Positions 8,255-16,620 of a stretch of 64,000 nt of DNA are shown here, one piece after another. The position numbers and the translations under genes were made by a program. Position 1 is the first letter of the stretch, and the number at the start of each line of letters is the position of its first letter. The notes under the pieces were generated by a model. It was not told the origin of the DNA and ran no database searches. It worked only from the letters and a program-made list of their open reading frames with translations. This DNA is from Leifsonia sp. AG29 (GTDB lineage Bacteria > Actinomycetota > Actinomycetes > Actinomycetales > Microbacteriaceae). The DNA lies in the NCBI RefSeq assembly GCF_009765225.1, contig NZ_VMSF01000001.1, positions 744,001 to 808,000 on the forward strand. The letters are read 5' to 3'.

Positions 8255-9548
8255 CGCCCCGCGAGGGCCCGCGATCGAGGCCGCGAAGCCGCGCAACCCG
8301 CTGAGCCGGGCGCGAATCGAGCGCATCTCGGACCGGACCGTGTCCGCCTTCGGCCTGGTGTTCGGCGCGCAGACCTTTCCCACGGCACTCGCGCAGCTCC
8401 AGCATCTGAAGGAGCCGTACGGCCTCGTCATGCTGGTCCTCATCTTCGCCGGCCTGCTGCTGACCGTCGGTCTCGCCATCGTGCAGCGCGGCGTGAAGCC
8501 CGCGATGGGCACGATGGCGATCGTCTACCTCCTCGCCCTCGTCGCGTGGCCCTTCATCGCCGTCGACGGGTCGGCGTTCGCGGCCGACAAGCCGTGGCTG
8601 TGGTTCCTCTGCTCGGTCTTCACCGCCTTCGCCGCCGTGGCCTACCCGCTGTGGCTCGCGATCGCCTACACGTTCATCGCGCCGCTCGCTTACGGTGTGG
8701 TCCGCGCGCTTCCGGCGGGGGGCGGCGTCGGGCCCGAGCTCGCCGGTCTCGATGCCCTCTACGCGATCATCCTCGGCGGCGTCATCCTCGCGATCATCGC
8801 GATGATGCGGCAGGCGTCCAGCGCGGTCGACGCGGCGCAGAGCCAGGCGCTCGCCCGGTACGCGACAGCGGTGCGGCAGCACGCGACCGAGGTGGAGCGC
8901 GTGCAGGTCGACGCGATCGTGCACGACAGCGTGCTGACGACCCTCCTCTCGGCCGCGAACGCCCGCACACCCGAGCAGAAGGAGCTGGCCGCGACCATGG
9001 CGGCGGACGCGATCGGGCATCTCCACGCGGCCGAGGCCGCCGGGCCGGAGGACCAGAGCGCCGCCGGACTGGACCGCCTCGTCGAGCGTCTCGTCACCGC
9101 CGCGGGAGCGTTCTCGGCACCGTTCGAGGTGGACGCGCGCGACGTCGCGGACCACTCGATCCCCGTGAACGTTGCGGAGGCGGTGTACTCGGCGAGCGTC
9201 CAGGCGATGGTCAACAGCACCCAGCACGCCGGCGGCCCCGAGGTGCGCCGCACACTCACCATCCGCGGCAGCTCGGGCACGGGCGTGCGGATCGTCGTGA
9301 GCGACGACGGCCGGGGCTTCAGCGAGGAGGACGTGCCCGCCGAGCGCCTCGGCCTCCGGGTCAGCATCCGCGAGCGGCTCTCCAAGGTGGGCGGCCGCGC
9401 CTCGGTCGAGACGGCCCCCGGCCGCGGGACGACGGTCACGATCGTCTGGCCGGCGGCCGACGGAGCCGGCCTGGACCCGCGGGGCGTGGAGGATCGTCTG
9501 GCGTTCCTCCCCGGTCACGCGGACGGCGAGCTGGGGGCGCGGGCATGA
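8241..9548 (+). CDS. Membrane-bound sensor histidine kinase
   Basis: A 435-residue sensor kinase. Residues 30-190 contain about five membrane helices with short loops, so the signal may be sensed in the membrane rather than by a large external domain. A dimerisation helix with the likely phospho-acceptor His228 (VDAIVHDSVLTTLL) follows, and then a GHKL ATPase domain with an N-box like ASVQAMVNSTQHA, the G1 box VVSDDGRGF and the G2 region GGRASVETAPGRGTTV. It should phosphorylate the LuxR-type regulator upstream. The coding sequence overlaps the regulator by 14 bases and the next gene by four (ATGA), so the three genes are translationally coupled. Confidence 0.88.
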   Translation: MSAPSAPRGPAIEAAKPRNPLSRARIERISDRTVSAFGLVFGAQTFPTALAQLQHLKEPYGLVMLVLIFAGLLLTVGLAIVQRGVKPAMGTMAIVYLLALVAWPFIAVDGSAFAADKPWLWFLCSVFTAFAAVAYPLWLAIAYTFIAPLAYGVVRALPAGGGVGPELAGLDALYAIILGGVILAIIAMMRQASSAVDAAQSQALARYATAVRQHATEVERVQVDAIVHDSVLTTLLSAANARTPEQKELAATMAADAIGHLHAAEAAGPEDQSAAGLDRLVERLVTAAGAFSAPFEVDARDVADHSIPVNVAEAVYSASVQAMVNSTQHAGGPEVRRTLTIRGSSGTGVRIVVSDDGRGFSEEDVPAERLGLRVSIRERLSKVGGRASVETAPGRGTTVTIVWPAADGAGLDPRGVEDRLAFLPGHADGELGARA

Positions 9549-10567
9549 TCGCTCTCAACCGCGTCCTGTTCCTCGGCCTCGGTGCGCTCTTCTCGGCCTA
9601 CCACCTCTTCCTCGCGCTCTCGTCCCTGTCGACACCGCACAACGCGGCACCTGCCGTCGTCGCCATGGTGCTCTACGCGGTCGCGACCATCATGAGCCTC
9701 TGGCCGACCAGCCCGACGAAGATGCCCATCTGGCTCGCCGCCTTCGACCTCGCCGTGTGCGTGGTCATCCCGATCCTCGTGACGAGTCAGCTCGACCCCG
9801 CGAAGGACAACGGGTACGCCACCTGGTACGTCGCCGCGGTCGGCACGCTCATGACGATCTGCGCGGTGCGCCGCCAGCAGATCGTCGCGTGGGCCGGCGT
9901 CGGCTTCCTCGCGGTGCAGACGGTCGTGTGGGCCGGCCCCGGCGCCCTCGCGGGCCTCGGCGTCATCGGCTCGGTCGTGTGGGTCGGCGTCGCCGTCGTG
10001 ATCGCCGGATCCCTCGCCAAGGCCGGGCGCGACGCGCTGCAGTTCGCGCGTGCTGAGCGCGAGGCGACCGAGTGGCAGGCGGCACAGGAGGCGCATGTCA
10101 TGGAGCGCCAGCTCCGGCTGCGCCAGACCTACCGGGTCGCCGCTCCCATGCTCGCCGAGATCGTGCGGCGCGGGGGAGACCTGACGGAGGCGGAGCGGCG
10201 GGAGTGCCGGTACCTCGAGGGCGCCATCCGCGACGAGATCCGCGGCCGCCGCCTCCTCAACGACGATGTGCGCCGGGAGGTCATGGACGCGCGCCGCCGA
10301 GGCGTCGTCGTCAGCCTCCTCGACGAGGGCGGCATCGACGACCTCGACCAGAACGGCCTGGAGGCGGTCCTCCGGCGTCTGGCCGATGCCATCCGGGGGA
10401 CGACCACCGACAAGCTCATCATCCGCACGGTGCCGCGGTCGTCGAAGACCGCCGTCACGGTCGTCGGCCTCCGCATGTCGGACGACGGTGCGGCGAACGC
10501 ACTGGGCGCGGAGTCGGAGGACGACGAGGTCGACCTCTGGCTGGAGATACCGCGTCCCGTCGCCTGA
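9545..10567 (+). CDS. Membrane protein resembling a degenerate histidine kinase
   Basis: A 340-residue protein with about five membrane helices in residues 1-165, then a charged cytoplasmic region of 175 residues. The layout mimics the preceding kinase, but I find no phospho-acceptor His, no N-box and no glycine-rich ATP lid. The C-terminal segment KTAVTVVGLRMSDDG could be a relic of an ATPase domain. The start ATG overlaps the kinase stop as ATGA, so the products are made together. A plausible role is an accessory subunit or a pseudokinase that modulates the kinase; this is inference from position and architecture. The assignment as a real gene is secure because of the coupling and the membrane pattern. 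Confidence 0.75.
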   Translation: MIALNRVLFLGLGALFSAYHLFLALSSLSTPHNAAPAVVAMVLYAVATIMSLWPTSPTKMPIWLAAFDLAVCVVIPILVTSQLDPAKDNGYATWYVAAVGTLMTICAVRRQQIVAWAGVGFLAVQTVVWAGPGALAGLGVIGSVVWVGVAVVIAGSLAKAGRDALQFARAEREATEWQAAQEAHVMERQLRLRQTYRVAAPMLAEIVRRGGDLTEAERRECRYLEGAIRDEIRGRRLLNDDVRREVMDARRRGVVVSLLDEGGIDDLDQNGLEAVLRRLADAIRGTTTDKLIIRTVPRSSKTAVTVVGLRMSDDGAANALGAESEDDEVDLWLEIPRPVA

Positions 10568-10680
10568 ATCGAGGCCCTGCCGGACGGAGAGCGGCAGGCC
10601 TAGCGTGGCGACGGGCAAGGGCGAGAGGCAAGGACGAGAGGCACCGGCCTGACCGTCGCAGACCTGCCCTATAACGGGTG

Positions 10681-10713
10681 AAAGGGGCCGACACCCGAAT
10701 TGTCGGCCCCTTT
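10681..10713 (+). terminator. Perfect 13-bp hairpin, likely bidirectional terminator
   Basis: AAAGGGGCCGACA and its exact complement flank a 7-base loop CCCGAAT. The A-run on the left and T-run on the right allow termination from either strand, which fits the convergent operons on each side. A weak promoter-like TATAAC at 10671-10676 lies immediately before it, so the hairpin could instead be the 5' end of a small RNA. Confidence 0.75.
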
Positions 10714-10722
10714 TCAAACCCC

Positions 10723-10757
10723 GAGTCAGGGCGACAACCCGAATATCGCCCTGACTC
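10723..10757 (+). terminator. Second perfect hairpin with a related loop
   Basis: GAGTCAGGGCGA and its exact complement (12-bp stem) flank an 11-base loop CAACCCGAATA. It starts nine bases after the previous hairpin, and both loops contain CCCGAAT although the stems are unrelated. It lacks a T-run, so it is a poor terminator on its own. It may be a structured RNA element. Confidence 0.55.
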
Positions 10758-10940
10758 GCCCCCAAAGCACTCGCCCGCTTACCCTAGTCGGCGAGTGATT
10801 GGCGGTGTGACTCACGAGGAGAGACACCTAGCAAGAACAATAGTGTCGGCGCGCCCAGGAAATACATAGTCGTCATTTTGGAGGACAGTAGGGGGACGAG
10901 TCCGCGCCGGACCCGGTCGCGCGGTCTGGAGAATGCCGGA

Positions 10941-10958
10941 ACCCCCGCGTTCGGGGGT
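10941..10958 (-). terminator. GC hairpin downstream of accE
   Basis: ACCCCCG and CGGGGGT form a 7-bp stem around a CGTT loop. It lies about 40 bases beyond the accE stop on the minus strand and could end the accD-accE transcript. There is no T-run in that direction, so the call is tentative. Confidence 0.4.
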
Positions 10959-11000
10959 CGCTGACCGGGGTACAAAACGGGCCCGGAGGCGCGCCGACGG

Positions 11001-11246
11001 TCAGGCGGAGAACGACCGCCACTGGCCCGGGCCGGGTCGCAGCTCCTGCCGGAGGCTCCGCCGGCTGCGCTCCCAGGCGTCCGGGCCCGACGCGGGTCGC
11101 GCCTCCTCAGCGGCGGCGGCCTGCTCGGCGGCGGCCGCGGCCAGCACCGCCGTGACGGCGGCGACCTCCTCCGGCGTCACGCCGCGCGTGACGAACCGGA
11201 TCTGCGAGGGGTCGAGCGGTGAGGCTCCCGTGCCCGAGCCGCTCAC
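11001..11246 (-). CDS. accE: Acyl-CoA carboxylase epsilon subunit
   Basis: An 81-residue small protein of the actinobacterial AccE family, which binds the carboxyltransferase core and stabilises the acyl-CoA carboxylase complex. The N-terminal part [20 protein letters not shown] and the end [20 protein letters not shown] are typical; the middle is an Ala/Glu-rich helix. The GTG start overlaps the accD stop by four bases (GTGA), so the two genes are coupled. Genes this short are easily missed, but the family motif at both ends makes this one secure. Confidence 0.88.
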   Translation of the reverse strand: MSGSGTGASPLDPSQIRFVTRGVTPEEVAAVTAVLAAAAAEQAAAAEEARPASGPDAWERSRRSLRQELRPGPGQWRSFSA

Positions 11247-12847
11247 AGCGGGATGTTCCCGTGCTTCTTGGGCGGGAGGGACGCGCGCTTGGTCCGCAGC
11301 GCCCGGAGCGCCTTGATGACCGCGACGCGGGTGGCCGCCGGCTCGATCACGCCGTCGAGCTCGCCGCGCTCCGCAGCGAGGAACGGGCTCGCGACGTTGT
11401 ACGTGTACTCGTTGGCGAGCTTGGTGCGGACGGCGGCGACATCCTCGCCGGCCTCCTCCGCGCGCTTGATCTCGCCGCGGTACAGGATGTTGACCGCGCC
11501 CTGGCCGCCCATGACCGCGATCTCGGCGGTGGGCCACGCGAGGTTCATGTCGGCGCCGAGCTGCTTCGAGCCCATGACGATGTAGGCGCCCCCGTAGGCC
11601 TTGCGGGTGATGATCGTCACGAGCGGGACGGTTGCCTCGGCGTAGGCGTAGAGGAGCTTGGCGCCGCGGCGGATGACGCCGGTCCACTCCTGGTCGGTCC
11701 CGGGGAGGTAGCCGGGCACGTCGACGAGGGTGAGGATCGGGATGCTGAACGCGTCGCAGAACCGGACGAAGCGCGAGGCCTTCTCTCCGGCGTCGATGTT
11801 GAGCGTCCCGGCCATCGAGCTCGGCTGGTTGGCGACGATGCCGACCGAGCGGCCCTCGACGCGGGCGAACCCGATCACGATGTTGGGGGCGAACAGCGGC
11901 TGGATCTCCAGGAACTCGCCCTCGTCGACGATGCCCTCGATGATCGTCTTGACGTCGTAGGGCTGGTTGGGGGAGTCCGGGATGACGGTGTTGAGCCGGC
12001 GGTCCGCGTCGGTGATCTCGAGCTCGGGCTCGGCGTGGAACGCGGGCAGCTCGGCGAGGTTGTTCTGGGGGAGGTAGCTCAGCAGCGTCCGCGCGTAGTC
12101 GAGGGCGTCCTCCTCGTCGCTCGCGAGGTAGTGCGAGACGCCCGAGACCTTGTTGTGGGTGAGGGCGCCGCCGAGTTCCTCGAAGCCGACGTCCTCGCCG
12201 GTGACCGTCTTGATGACGTCCGGGCCGGTGACGAACATGTGGCTCGACTTGTCGACCATGATCACGAAGTCGGTGAGGGCGGGGGAGTAGACCGCGCCTC
12301 CCGCCGCCGGCCCCATGACGATCGAGATCTGCGGGATGACCCCGGAGGCGGCCGTGTTGCGGCGGAAGATCTCGCCGTACTTGCCGAGCGCGACGACGCC
12401 CTCCTGGATGCGGGCGCCGCCCGAGTCGAGGATGCCGATCATCGGCACGCCCGTCTTGATGGCGTGGTCCATGACCTTGATGATCTTCTCGCCGGCGACC
12501 TCGCCGAGCGACCCGCCGAAGATCGTGAAGTCCTGGCTGAACACCGCGACGTTGCGGCCGTGGATGGTGCCGACGCCGGTGACCACCGCGTCGCCGTACG
12601 GGCGCTTCTGCTCCATGCCGAAGGCGTGGGTGCGGTGGCGCACGAACTCGTCGAACTCGACGAACGAGCCGTGGTCGAGCAGGAGGTCGATGCGCTCGCG
12701 CGCGGTCAGCTTGCCCTTCGCGTGCTGCTTCTCGATCGCGGCCTGTCCACTGGCGGTCACGGCCTCGTGGAACCGCTCCTTCAGATCGGCGAGCTTGCCG
12801 GCGGTGGTGGTGAGGTCTGCGGTCTGACGTGGTTCGGTGTCGGTCAC
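11243..12847 (-). CDS. accD: Acyl-CoA (propionyl-CoA) carboxylase beta subunit
   Basis: A carboxyltransferase subunit of about 534 residues that moves CO2 from carrier biotin to acetyl- or propionyl-CoA. The N-terminal crotonase-like half has [17 protein letters not shown] and [10 protein letters not shown], and the C-terminal half has [12 protein letters not shown] and [17 protein letters not shown]. This is the standard AccD5/PccB pattern, and a substrate-defining Asp/Ile position cannot be called by eye. A GTG at 12856 would add three residues, but it overlaps a TAGAGT hexamer that looks like the promoter -10 element, so I prefer GTG 12847. accE follows with a four-base overlap, and birA is divergent. 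Confidence 0.92.
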   Translation of the reverse strand: MTDTEPRQTADLTTTAGKLADLKERFHEAVTASGQAAIEKQHAKGKLTARERIDLLLDHGSFVEFDEFVRHRTHAFGMEQKRPYGDAVVTGVGTIHGRNVAVFSQDFTIFGGSLGEVAGEKIIKVMDHAIKTGVPMIGILDSGGARIQEGVVALGKYGEIFRRNTAASGVIPQISIVMGPAAGGAVYSPALTDFVIMVDKSSHMFVTGPDVIKTVTGEDVGFEELGGALTHNKVSGVSHYLASDEEDALDYARTLLSYLPQNNLAELPAFHAEPELEITDADRRLNTVIPDSPNQPYDVKTIIEGIVDEGEFLEIQPLFAPNIVIGFARVEGRSVGIVANQPSSMAGTLNIDAGEKASRFVRFCDAFSIPILTLVDVPGYLPGTDQEWTGVIRRGAKLLYAYAEATVPLVTIITRKAYGGAYIVMGSKQLGADMNLAWPTAEIAVMGGQGAVNILYRGEIKRAEEAGEDVAAVRTKLANEYTYNVASPFLAAERGELDGVIEPAATRVAVIKALRALRTKRASLPPKKHGNIPL

Positions 12848-12854
12848 GCCGTTC

Positions 12855-12860
12855 ACTCTA
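12855..12860 (-). promoter_or_regulatory. Candidate -10 hexamer for leaderless accD
   Basis: On the minus strand TAGAGT is followed by seven bases and then GTG 12847. No ribosome binding site separates them. The same spacing recurs at several other genes in this window. Confidence 0.4.
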
Positions 12861-12932
12861 CCGGCCAGTGGTTGGGCGATGCCGTTGAGGGGAACCTACA
12901 AATCCGGGGCCTCCGGCTGGCAGACTGGGCCA

Positions 12933-13709
12933 ATGCAGAGTGAGCCGAACGCGTTCCGCCGCAGCCGCGCCGTCGTGCCCGTCCTGGAGGTGCTGGACCG
13001 GGCGACGTCGACCAACGACGTGCTCGCCGGCCGCGCCGCGGAACTGCCCGATCTCGCCGTCGTGGTCACCGCCGACCAGACGGGAGGGAGGGGGCGGCTC
13101 GGCCGCACGTGGGTCTCACCCGCGGGCCGGTCGCTGGCCATCTCGGTGCTCCTCAAGCCCGAGGGGCTGCCGCCGGAGGCGTACGGCTGGTTCCCGCTTC
13201 TCGCCGGCGTCGCGATGAGCCGCGCGCTCGGGCCGCTCGTTCCAGGCGGTGTCGAGGTGAAGTGGCCGAACGACGTGCTCATCGACGGTCTCAAGGTCTG
13301 CGGGATCCTCTCCGAGCTCCTCCCCGGGATGACGGGCCTCGTCATCGGGGCGGGGGTGAACCTGACGGTCGAGCGCGACGACCTGCCGACCGACACCTCC
13401 ACGTCGCTGCTCCTGGCCGGCGCGGAAGAGGTGGACCCGGACCGGGTCTTGAGCGCTTACCTCGCCGAGCTGACCCTGCTCTACCGCGATTACCTCACCG
13501 CCGCGGGCGACCCGGTGCGCAGCGCGCTCCGCGACCAGGTCGTCGCCGCGAGTCACACGGTGGGCCGCCCGGTGCGTGTGCAGCTGCCCTCGGGCGATTC
13601 CCTCGTCGGGACGGCGGTCGACATCGATGAGGGCGGCCGCCTCGTCGTCGAGACGGATACGGGCCGCACCGCTGTGGCAGCCGGCGACGTGACGCACCTG
13701 CGGTATTAA
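12933..13709 (+). CDS. birA: Biotin-[acetyl-CoA-carboxylase] ligase
   Basis: A 258-residue biotin protein ligase that makes biotinyl-AMP and transfers biotin to the carrier-domain Lys, such as the one in the carboxylase at 3.7-5.5 kb. TADQTGGRGRLGRTWVS is the biotin/AMP-binding loop, VKWPNDVLIDGLKVCGIL the catalytic core, and residues 205-258 form the small C-terminal SH3-like domain. There is no N-terminal DNA-binding domain, so it is a class I ligase without the repressor function of E. coli BirA. It is divergent from accD and lies six bases upstream of the PH-domain gene. Confidence 0.93.
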   Translation: MQSEPNAFRRSRAVVPVLEVLDRATSTNDVLAGRAAELPDLAVVVTADQTGGRGRLGRTWVSPAGRSLAISVLLKPEGLPPEAYGWFPLLAGVAMSRALGPLVPGGVEVKWPNDVLIDGLKVCGILSELLPGMTGLVIGAGVNLTVERDDLPTDTSTSLLLAGAEEVDPDRVLSAYLAELTLLYRDYLTAAGDPVRSALRDQVVAASHTVGRPVRVQLPSGDSLVGTAVDIDEGGRLVVETDTGRTAVAAGDVTHLRY

Positions 13710-13715
13710 TGGAGC

Positions 13716-14264
13716 ATGAGCAACACGACCGAGGGGATCCCCCCGGGGCCCCCGGAGAAGGTCGTCGCCCGGCTCCGCTCGCACGCCCGGTTCCTGTTCT
13801 GGCCGAGTCTCGCGCTCATCGCCGCCAGCGGCGCCTTCGGCTACTTCGTGGGCCGGCTGGACGAGGTCTGGCAGGTGGTCCTGCTCTGGTCGTCAGCGGC
13901 CGTGGTGCTGCTCGTCCTCTTCCTGCTGCCGCTCGCCTCCTGGCTGAGCCGGCGGTACACGATCACGACCCGCCGCATCGTCCTGCGGCACGGCTTCTTC
14001 GTCCGGGTCCGGCAGGAGCTGCTCCACAGCCGCGGGTACGACGTGAGCGTGAGACGCACCTGGCTGCAGAGCGCGTTCCGGTCGGGTGATGTGCTCATCA
14101 ACTCGGGCCTCGAGCACCCGGTCGTCCTGCGGGACGTGCCGCGGGCCGATCAGGTGCGGCGCGCGCTGAGCGAACTGATGGAGCACTCGCAGAACGTGGT
14201 CGGCGTGCGGAGGCAGCAGTCGGAGTCAGTCTCCGACGAAACCACCGTCTGGGGCGCCCGCTAG
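13716..14264 (+). CDS. PH-domain (bPH2) membrane protein
   Basis: A 182-residue protein with two membrane helices (about residues 28-75) followed by a bacterial PH domain: RYTITTRRIVLRHGFFVRVRQELL, then YDVSVRRTWLQSAF and VLINSG. This layout matches the YdbS/bPH2 family found next to birA and purK in many actinobacteria. The molecular role is unknown, and an envelope-related one is only suspected. Only six bases separate it from birA, so the two are probably cotranscribed. Its 3' end overlaps the convergent gtrA gene by 39 bases. Confidence 0.82.
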   Translation: MSNTTEGIPPGPPEKVVARLRSHARFLFWPSLALIAASGAFGYFVGRLDEVWQVVLLWSSAAVVLLVLFLLPLASWLSRRYTITTRRIVLRHGFFVRVRQELLHSRGYDVSVRRTWLQSAFRSGDVLINSGLEHPVVLRDVPRADQVRRALSELMEHSQNVVGVRRQQSESVSDETTVWGAR

Positions 14265-14771
14265 GGCCTTCGCCTTCACCTGCTGGATCCGCACGGACTC
14301 GGAGCGGACCCGGGCACGCTCGGCGCGCTGAGGCGAGAACACCCACCACCGGTAGAACGCGAAGCGGAACACCATGCCGAGCGCCAAGCCCACGCCGTTG
14401 TTCGCGATGTTGTCCGCCAGGAGGGACTGGAAGCCGAGCAGGTAGTGCGAGACCCACACGCACAGCAGCGGGATGGCCATCCCGGCGAGACTCACGAGGA
14501 AGAACTCGAGGCCCTCGCGCGCCGTGTTCTGCTGGCGGCCGCCCGCGAACGCCCAGTAGCGGTTGCCGACCCAGTTGACGGCGATGGCGACGAGCGTCGC
14601 GATCGCCGTGGCGATGAGCGTGCGGTGCGGCGCGTCCTTGAGGAGGGTGAGCATCAGCGCGTTGAACACGACCAGGTTCACGACGAACCCCACGGCGCCG
14701 ACGGCGCCGAACTTCACGAGCTGCGCCACGAAGCGCCTCAGTGAAGAACCGGGATGGTCTGCCGTGGTCAT
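14226..14771 (-). CDS. GtrA family membrane protein
   Basis: A 181-residue protein with four membrane helices. FVAQLVKFGAVGAVGFVVNLVVFN at the first helix and NWVGNRYWAF between helices two and three are the GtrA signature; the last helix ends FRFAFYRWWVF. GtrA proteins are thought to flip polyprenyl-phosphate-linked sugars across the membrane. No polyprenyl-phosphate glycosyltransferase is adjacent to this copy, unlike the second GtrA gene at 42.7 kb. An in-frame ATG at 14816 would add 15 residues with no domain support. It is convergent with the PH-domain gene and divergent from purK. Confidence 0.85.
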   Translation of the reverse strand: MTTADHPGSSLRRFVAQLVKFGAVGAVGFVVNLVVFNALMLTLLKDAPHRTLIATAIATLVAIAVNWVGNRYWAFAGGRQQNTAREGLEFFLVSLAGMAIPLLCVWVSHYLLGFQSLLADNIANNGVGLALGMVFRFAFYRWWVFSPQRAERARVRSESVRIQQVKAKALAGAPDGGFVGD

Positions 14772-14889
14772 GCGCCTGCCGAGAGTTTGGGAAAATGAAC
14801 CGATGCCCGCAACCATACGCGCGGGATGTTTCGGGTTGCTGGGAGTTGACCGCCCGCACCATGAGGATTATCGAGGAGAGAGTCGGGCG

Positions 14890-16026
14890 ATGGCCAGGAC
14901 AGTCGGCGTGATCGGTGGAGGACAGCTGGCCCGGATGATGATCCCGCCGGCGATCGAGCTCGGCGTCGACATCCGCGTCCTCGAGGAGGCCGAGGGCATG
15001 AGCGCCGACATCGCGGCGAGCGGGGTGGGGGACTACCGCGACCTCGACACCGTCGTCGCGTTCGCGGAGACCGTCGACGTGGTCACGTTCGACCACGAGC
15101 ACGTCCCTCAGCCCGTCCTGCGCGAGCTCGTTCGCCGCGGCATCGCCGTCCATCCCGGTCCGGACGCGCTCCTGTACGCCCAGGACAAGCTCCAGATGCG
15201 GGCCAGGCTGGGCGAGCTGGGCCTTCCCGTGCCGGACTGGGCCGCGGTCGAGTCGGCCGACGACCTCGCCGCCTTCCTCGCCGATCACGGCGGCCGGGCG
15301 GTGGTGAAGACCCCGCGCGGCGGCTACGACGGCAAGGGCGTGCGGGTGGTGTCCGACGCGCACGGCGCCGACGACTGGTTCGCAGCGCTCGCGGAGGACG
15401 GCCGCGGCGGCGCGCTGCTGGTGGAGGAGCTTGTGCCCTTCACCCGCGAACTCGCGCAGCTCGTCGCGCGCCGGCCATCGGGCGGGATGGCCACGTGGCC
15501 GGTCGTCGAGACGGTGCAGCGCGACGGTGTCTGCGCCGAGGTGATCGCTCCCGCGCCCCGTGCCCATGGCCGCGTCGAGCAGGCGGCCGCCGACATCGCA
15601 CGGGCGGTCGCCGAGGGGCTCGGGGTCACCGGCGTGCTCGCCGTCGAGCTCTTCGAGACGACGGATGGGCGCGTCCTCGTGAACGAGCTCGCGATGCGGC
15701 CGCACAACAGCGGCCACTGGACGATCGACGGCGCCGTCACGAGCCAGTTCGAGCAGCACCTGCGCGCCGTTCTCGACCTGCCCCTCGGCGCCACCGAGCC
15801 CCGCGAGGACTGGTCCGTGATGGTCAACATCCTCGGCGGTCCCGCGGAGGGCACCCTGCTCGACCGGTACCCCGCAGCGCTCGCGGCCCACCCGGAGGTC
15901 AAGTTCCACGGCTACGGCAAGGACCCCCGCCCCGGACGCAAGGTCGGCCATGTCACCGCGGGCGGCGACGACCTCGACGACGTCGTCTACCGGGCCCGTG
16001 CGGCGGCCGCCTTCTTCGAGGACTGA
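14890..16026 (+). CDS. purK: 5-(carboxyamino)imidazole ribonucleotide synthase
   Basis: A 378-residue ATP-grasp enzyme of de novo purine synthesis that converts AIR, ATP and bicarbonate to N5-CAIR. It begins [23 protein letters not shown], the N-terminal PurK fold. [15 protein letters not shown] is the ATP-grasp loop and [15 protein letters not shown] and [17 protein letters not shown] carry substrate and metal residues. ATG 14890 follows a GGAGAG ribosome binding site. The product is the substrate of PurE, encoded 83 bases downstream. Confidence 0.94.
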   Translation: MARTVGVIGGGQLARMMIPPAIELGVDIRVLEEAEGMSADIAASGVGDYRDLDTVVAFAETVDVVTFDHEHVPQPVLRELVRRGIAVHPGPDALLYAQDKLQMRARLGELGLPVPDWAAVESADDLAAFLADHGGRAVVKTPRGGYDGKGVRVVSDAHGADDWFAALAEDGRGGALLVEELVPFTRELAQLVARRPSGGMATWPVVETVQRDGVCAEVIAPAPRAHGRVEQAAADIARAVAEGLGVTGVLAVELFETTDGRVLVNELAMRPHNSGHWTIDGAVTSQFEQHLRAVLDLPLGATEPREDWSVMVNILGGPAEGTLLDRYPAALAAHPEVKFHGYGKDPRPGRKVGHVTAGGDDLDDVVYRARAAAAFFED

Positions 16027-16096
16027 GTCCCGGGGTTCGGGCGGCCGTGCCGCGCGTGCCCCGCGTGCCCTCCCGGGCGGACGGGGCGCCCGCCCC

Positions 16097-16102
16097 TAGC
16101 AT
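16097..16102 (+). promoter_or_regulatory. Candidate -10 hexamer for leaderless purE
   Basis: TAGCAT is followed by seven bases and ATG 16110. Its last bases overlap the alternative ATG 16101, which argues against that start. There is no ribosome binding site for either ATG. Confidence 0.4.
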
Positions 16103-16109
16103 GGTGGCC

Positions 16110-16610
16110 ATGTCCGCTCCCCAGCCCCTGGTGTCCGTCGTCATGGGCTCCGACTCGGACTGGACCGTGATGCAGGAGGCTTCACGGCTGCTCACCGAGT
16201 TCGGAGTCGCCCACGAGGTCGAGGTCGTCTCGGCGCACCGCACGCCCGAGAAGATGATCGGGTTCGGCAAGGCCGCAGCGGCCCGCGGGGTCAAGGTGAT
16301 CATCGCCGGCGCGGGCGGTGCGGCGCACCTGCCCGGCATGCTCGCCGCGGTCACGACCCTCCCGGTGGTCGGCGTCCCGGTCCCGCTGGCGCGGCTCGAC
16401 GGGCTCGACTCCCTCCTGTCGATCGTGCAGATGCCCGCCGGGGTGCCGGTCGCGACCGTGTCGATCGGCGGCGCCCGGAACGCCGGCCTCCTCGCCGTGA
16501 AGATCCTCGCCACCGCCGACGCGTCGCTGTCGGAGGCCCTGAGCCGCTTCGCCGCGGAGCTCGAGGCCAGCGTCGAGGAGAAGAACCGGGCGCTGCAAGC
16601 CCGGCTGTGA
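16110..16610 (+). CDS. purE: 5-(carboxyamino)imidazole ribonucleotide mutase
   Basis: A 166-residue class I PurE that converts N5-CAIR from PurK to 4-carboxy-AIR. [17 protein letters not shown] is the signature N-terminus, SAHRTPEKM contains the catalytic His region, [17 protein letters not shown] lines the active site and [16 protein letters not shown] closes the fold. The start at 16110 is preferred because of the upstream TAGCAT element. The LCP gene begins ten bases after the stop, so these may be transcribed together, as is common in this lineage. Confidence 0.94.
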   Translation: MSAPQPLVSVVMGSDSDWTVMQEASRLLTEFGVAHEVEVVSAHRTPEKMIGFGKAAAARGVKVIIAGAGGAAHLPGMLAAVTTLPVVGVPVPLARLDGLDSLLSIVQMPAGVPVATVSIGGARNAGLLAVKILATADASLSEALSRFAAELEASVEEKNRALQARL

Positions 16611-16620
16611 GCCGTCGCCG

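Larger units (their letters stand above)
10568..11000. other. Convergent intergenic region with several hairpins
   Basis: These 433 bases lie between two convergent operons. They contain an imperfect GC stem at about 10571-10600, a 13-bp tandem repeat (10614-10639), two long perfect hairpins (10681-10757), a relatively A/T-richer stretch (10790-10880) and a third hairpin (10941-10958). Short open frames in the A/T-richer part have no recognisable domain or ribosome binding site. I see no protein gene here. Confidence 0.6.

Noticed and set aside
6239-8512. Long minus-strand frame continuing upstream of maf
   Set aside because: It runs antisense to the methyltransferase, response regulator and kinase; the Maf family N-terminus begins exactly at 6238.
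10784-10975. A 63-residue minus-strand frame in the convergent intergenic region
   Set aside because: No ribosome binding site and no recognisable motif; one hydrophobic stretch (MYFLGAPTLLFLLGV) is not enough to support a gene.
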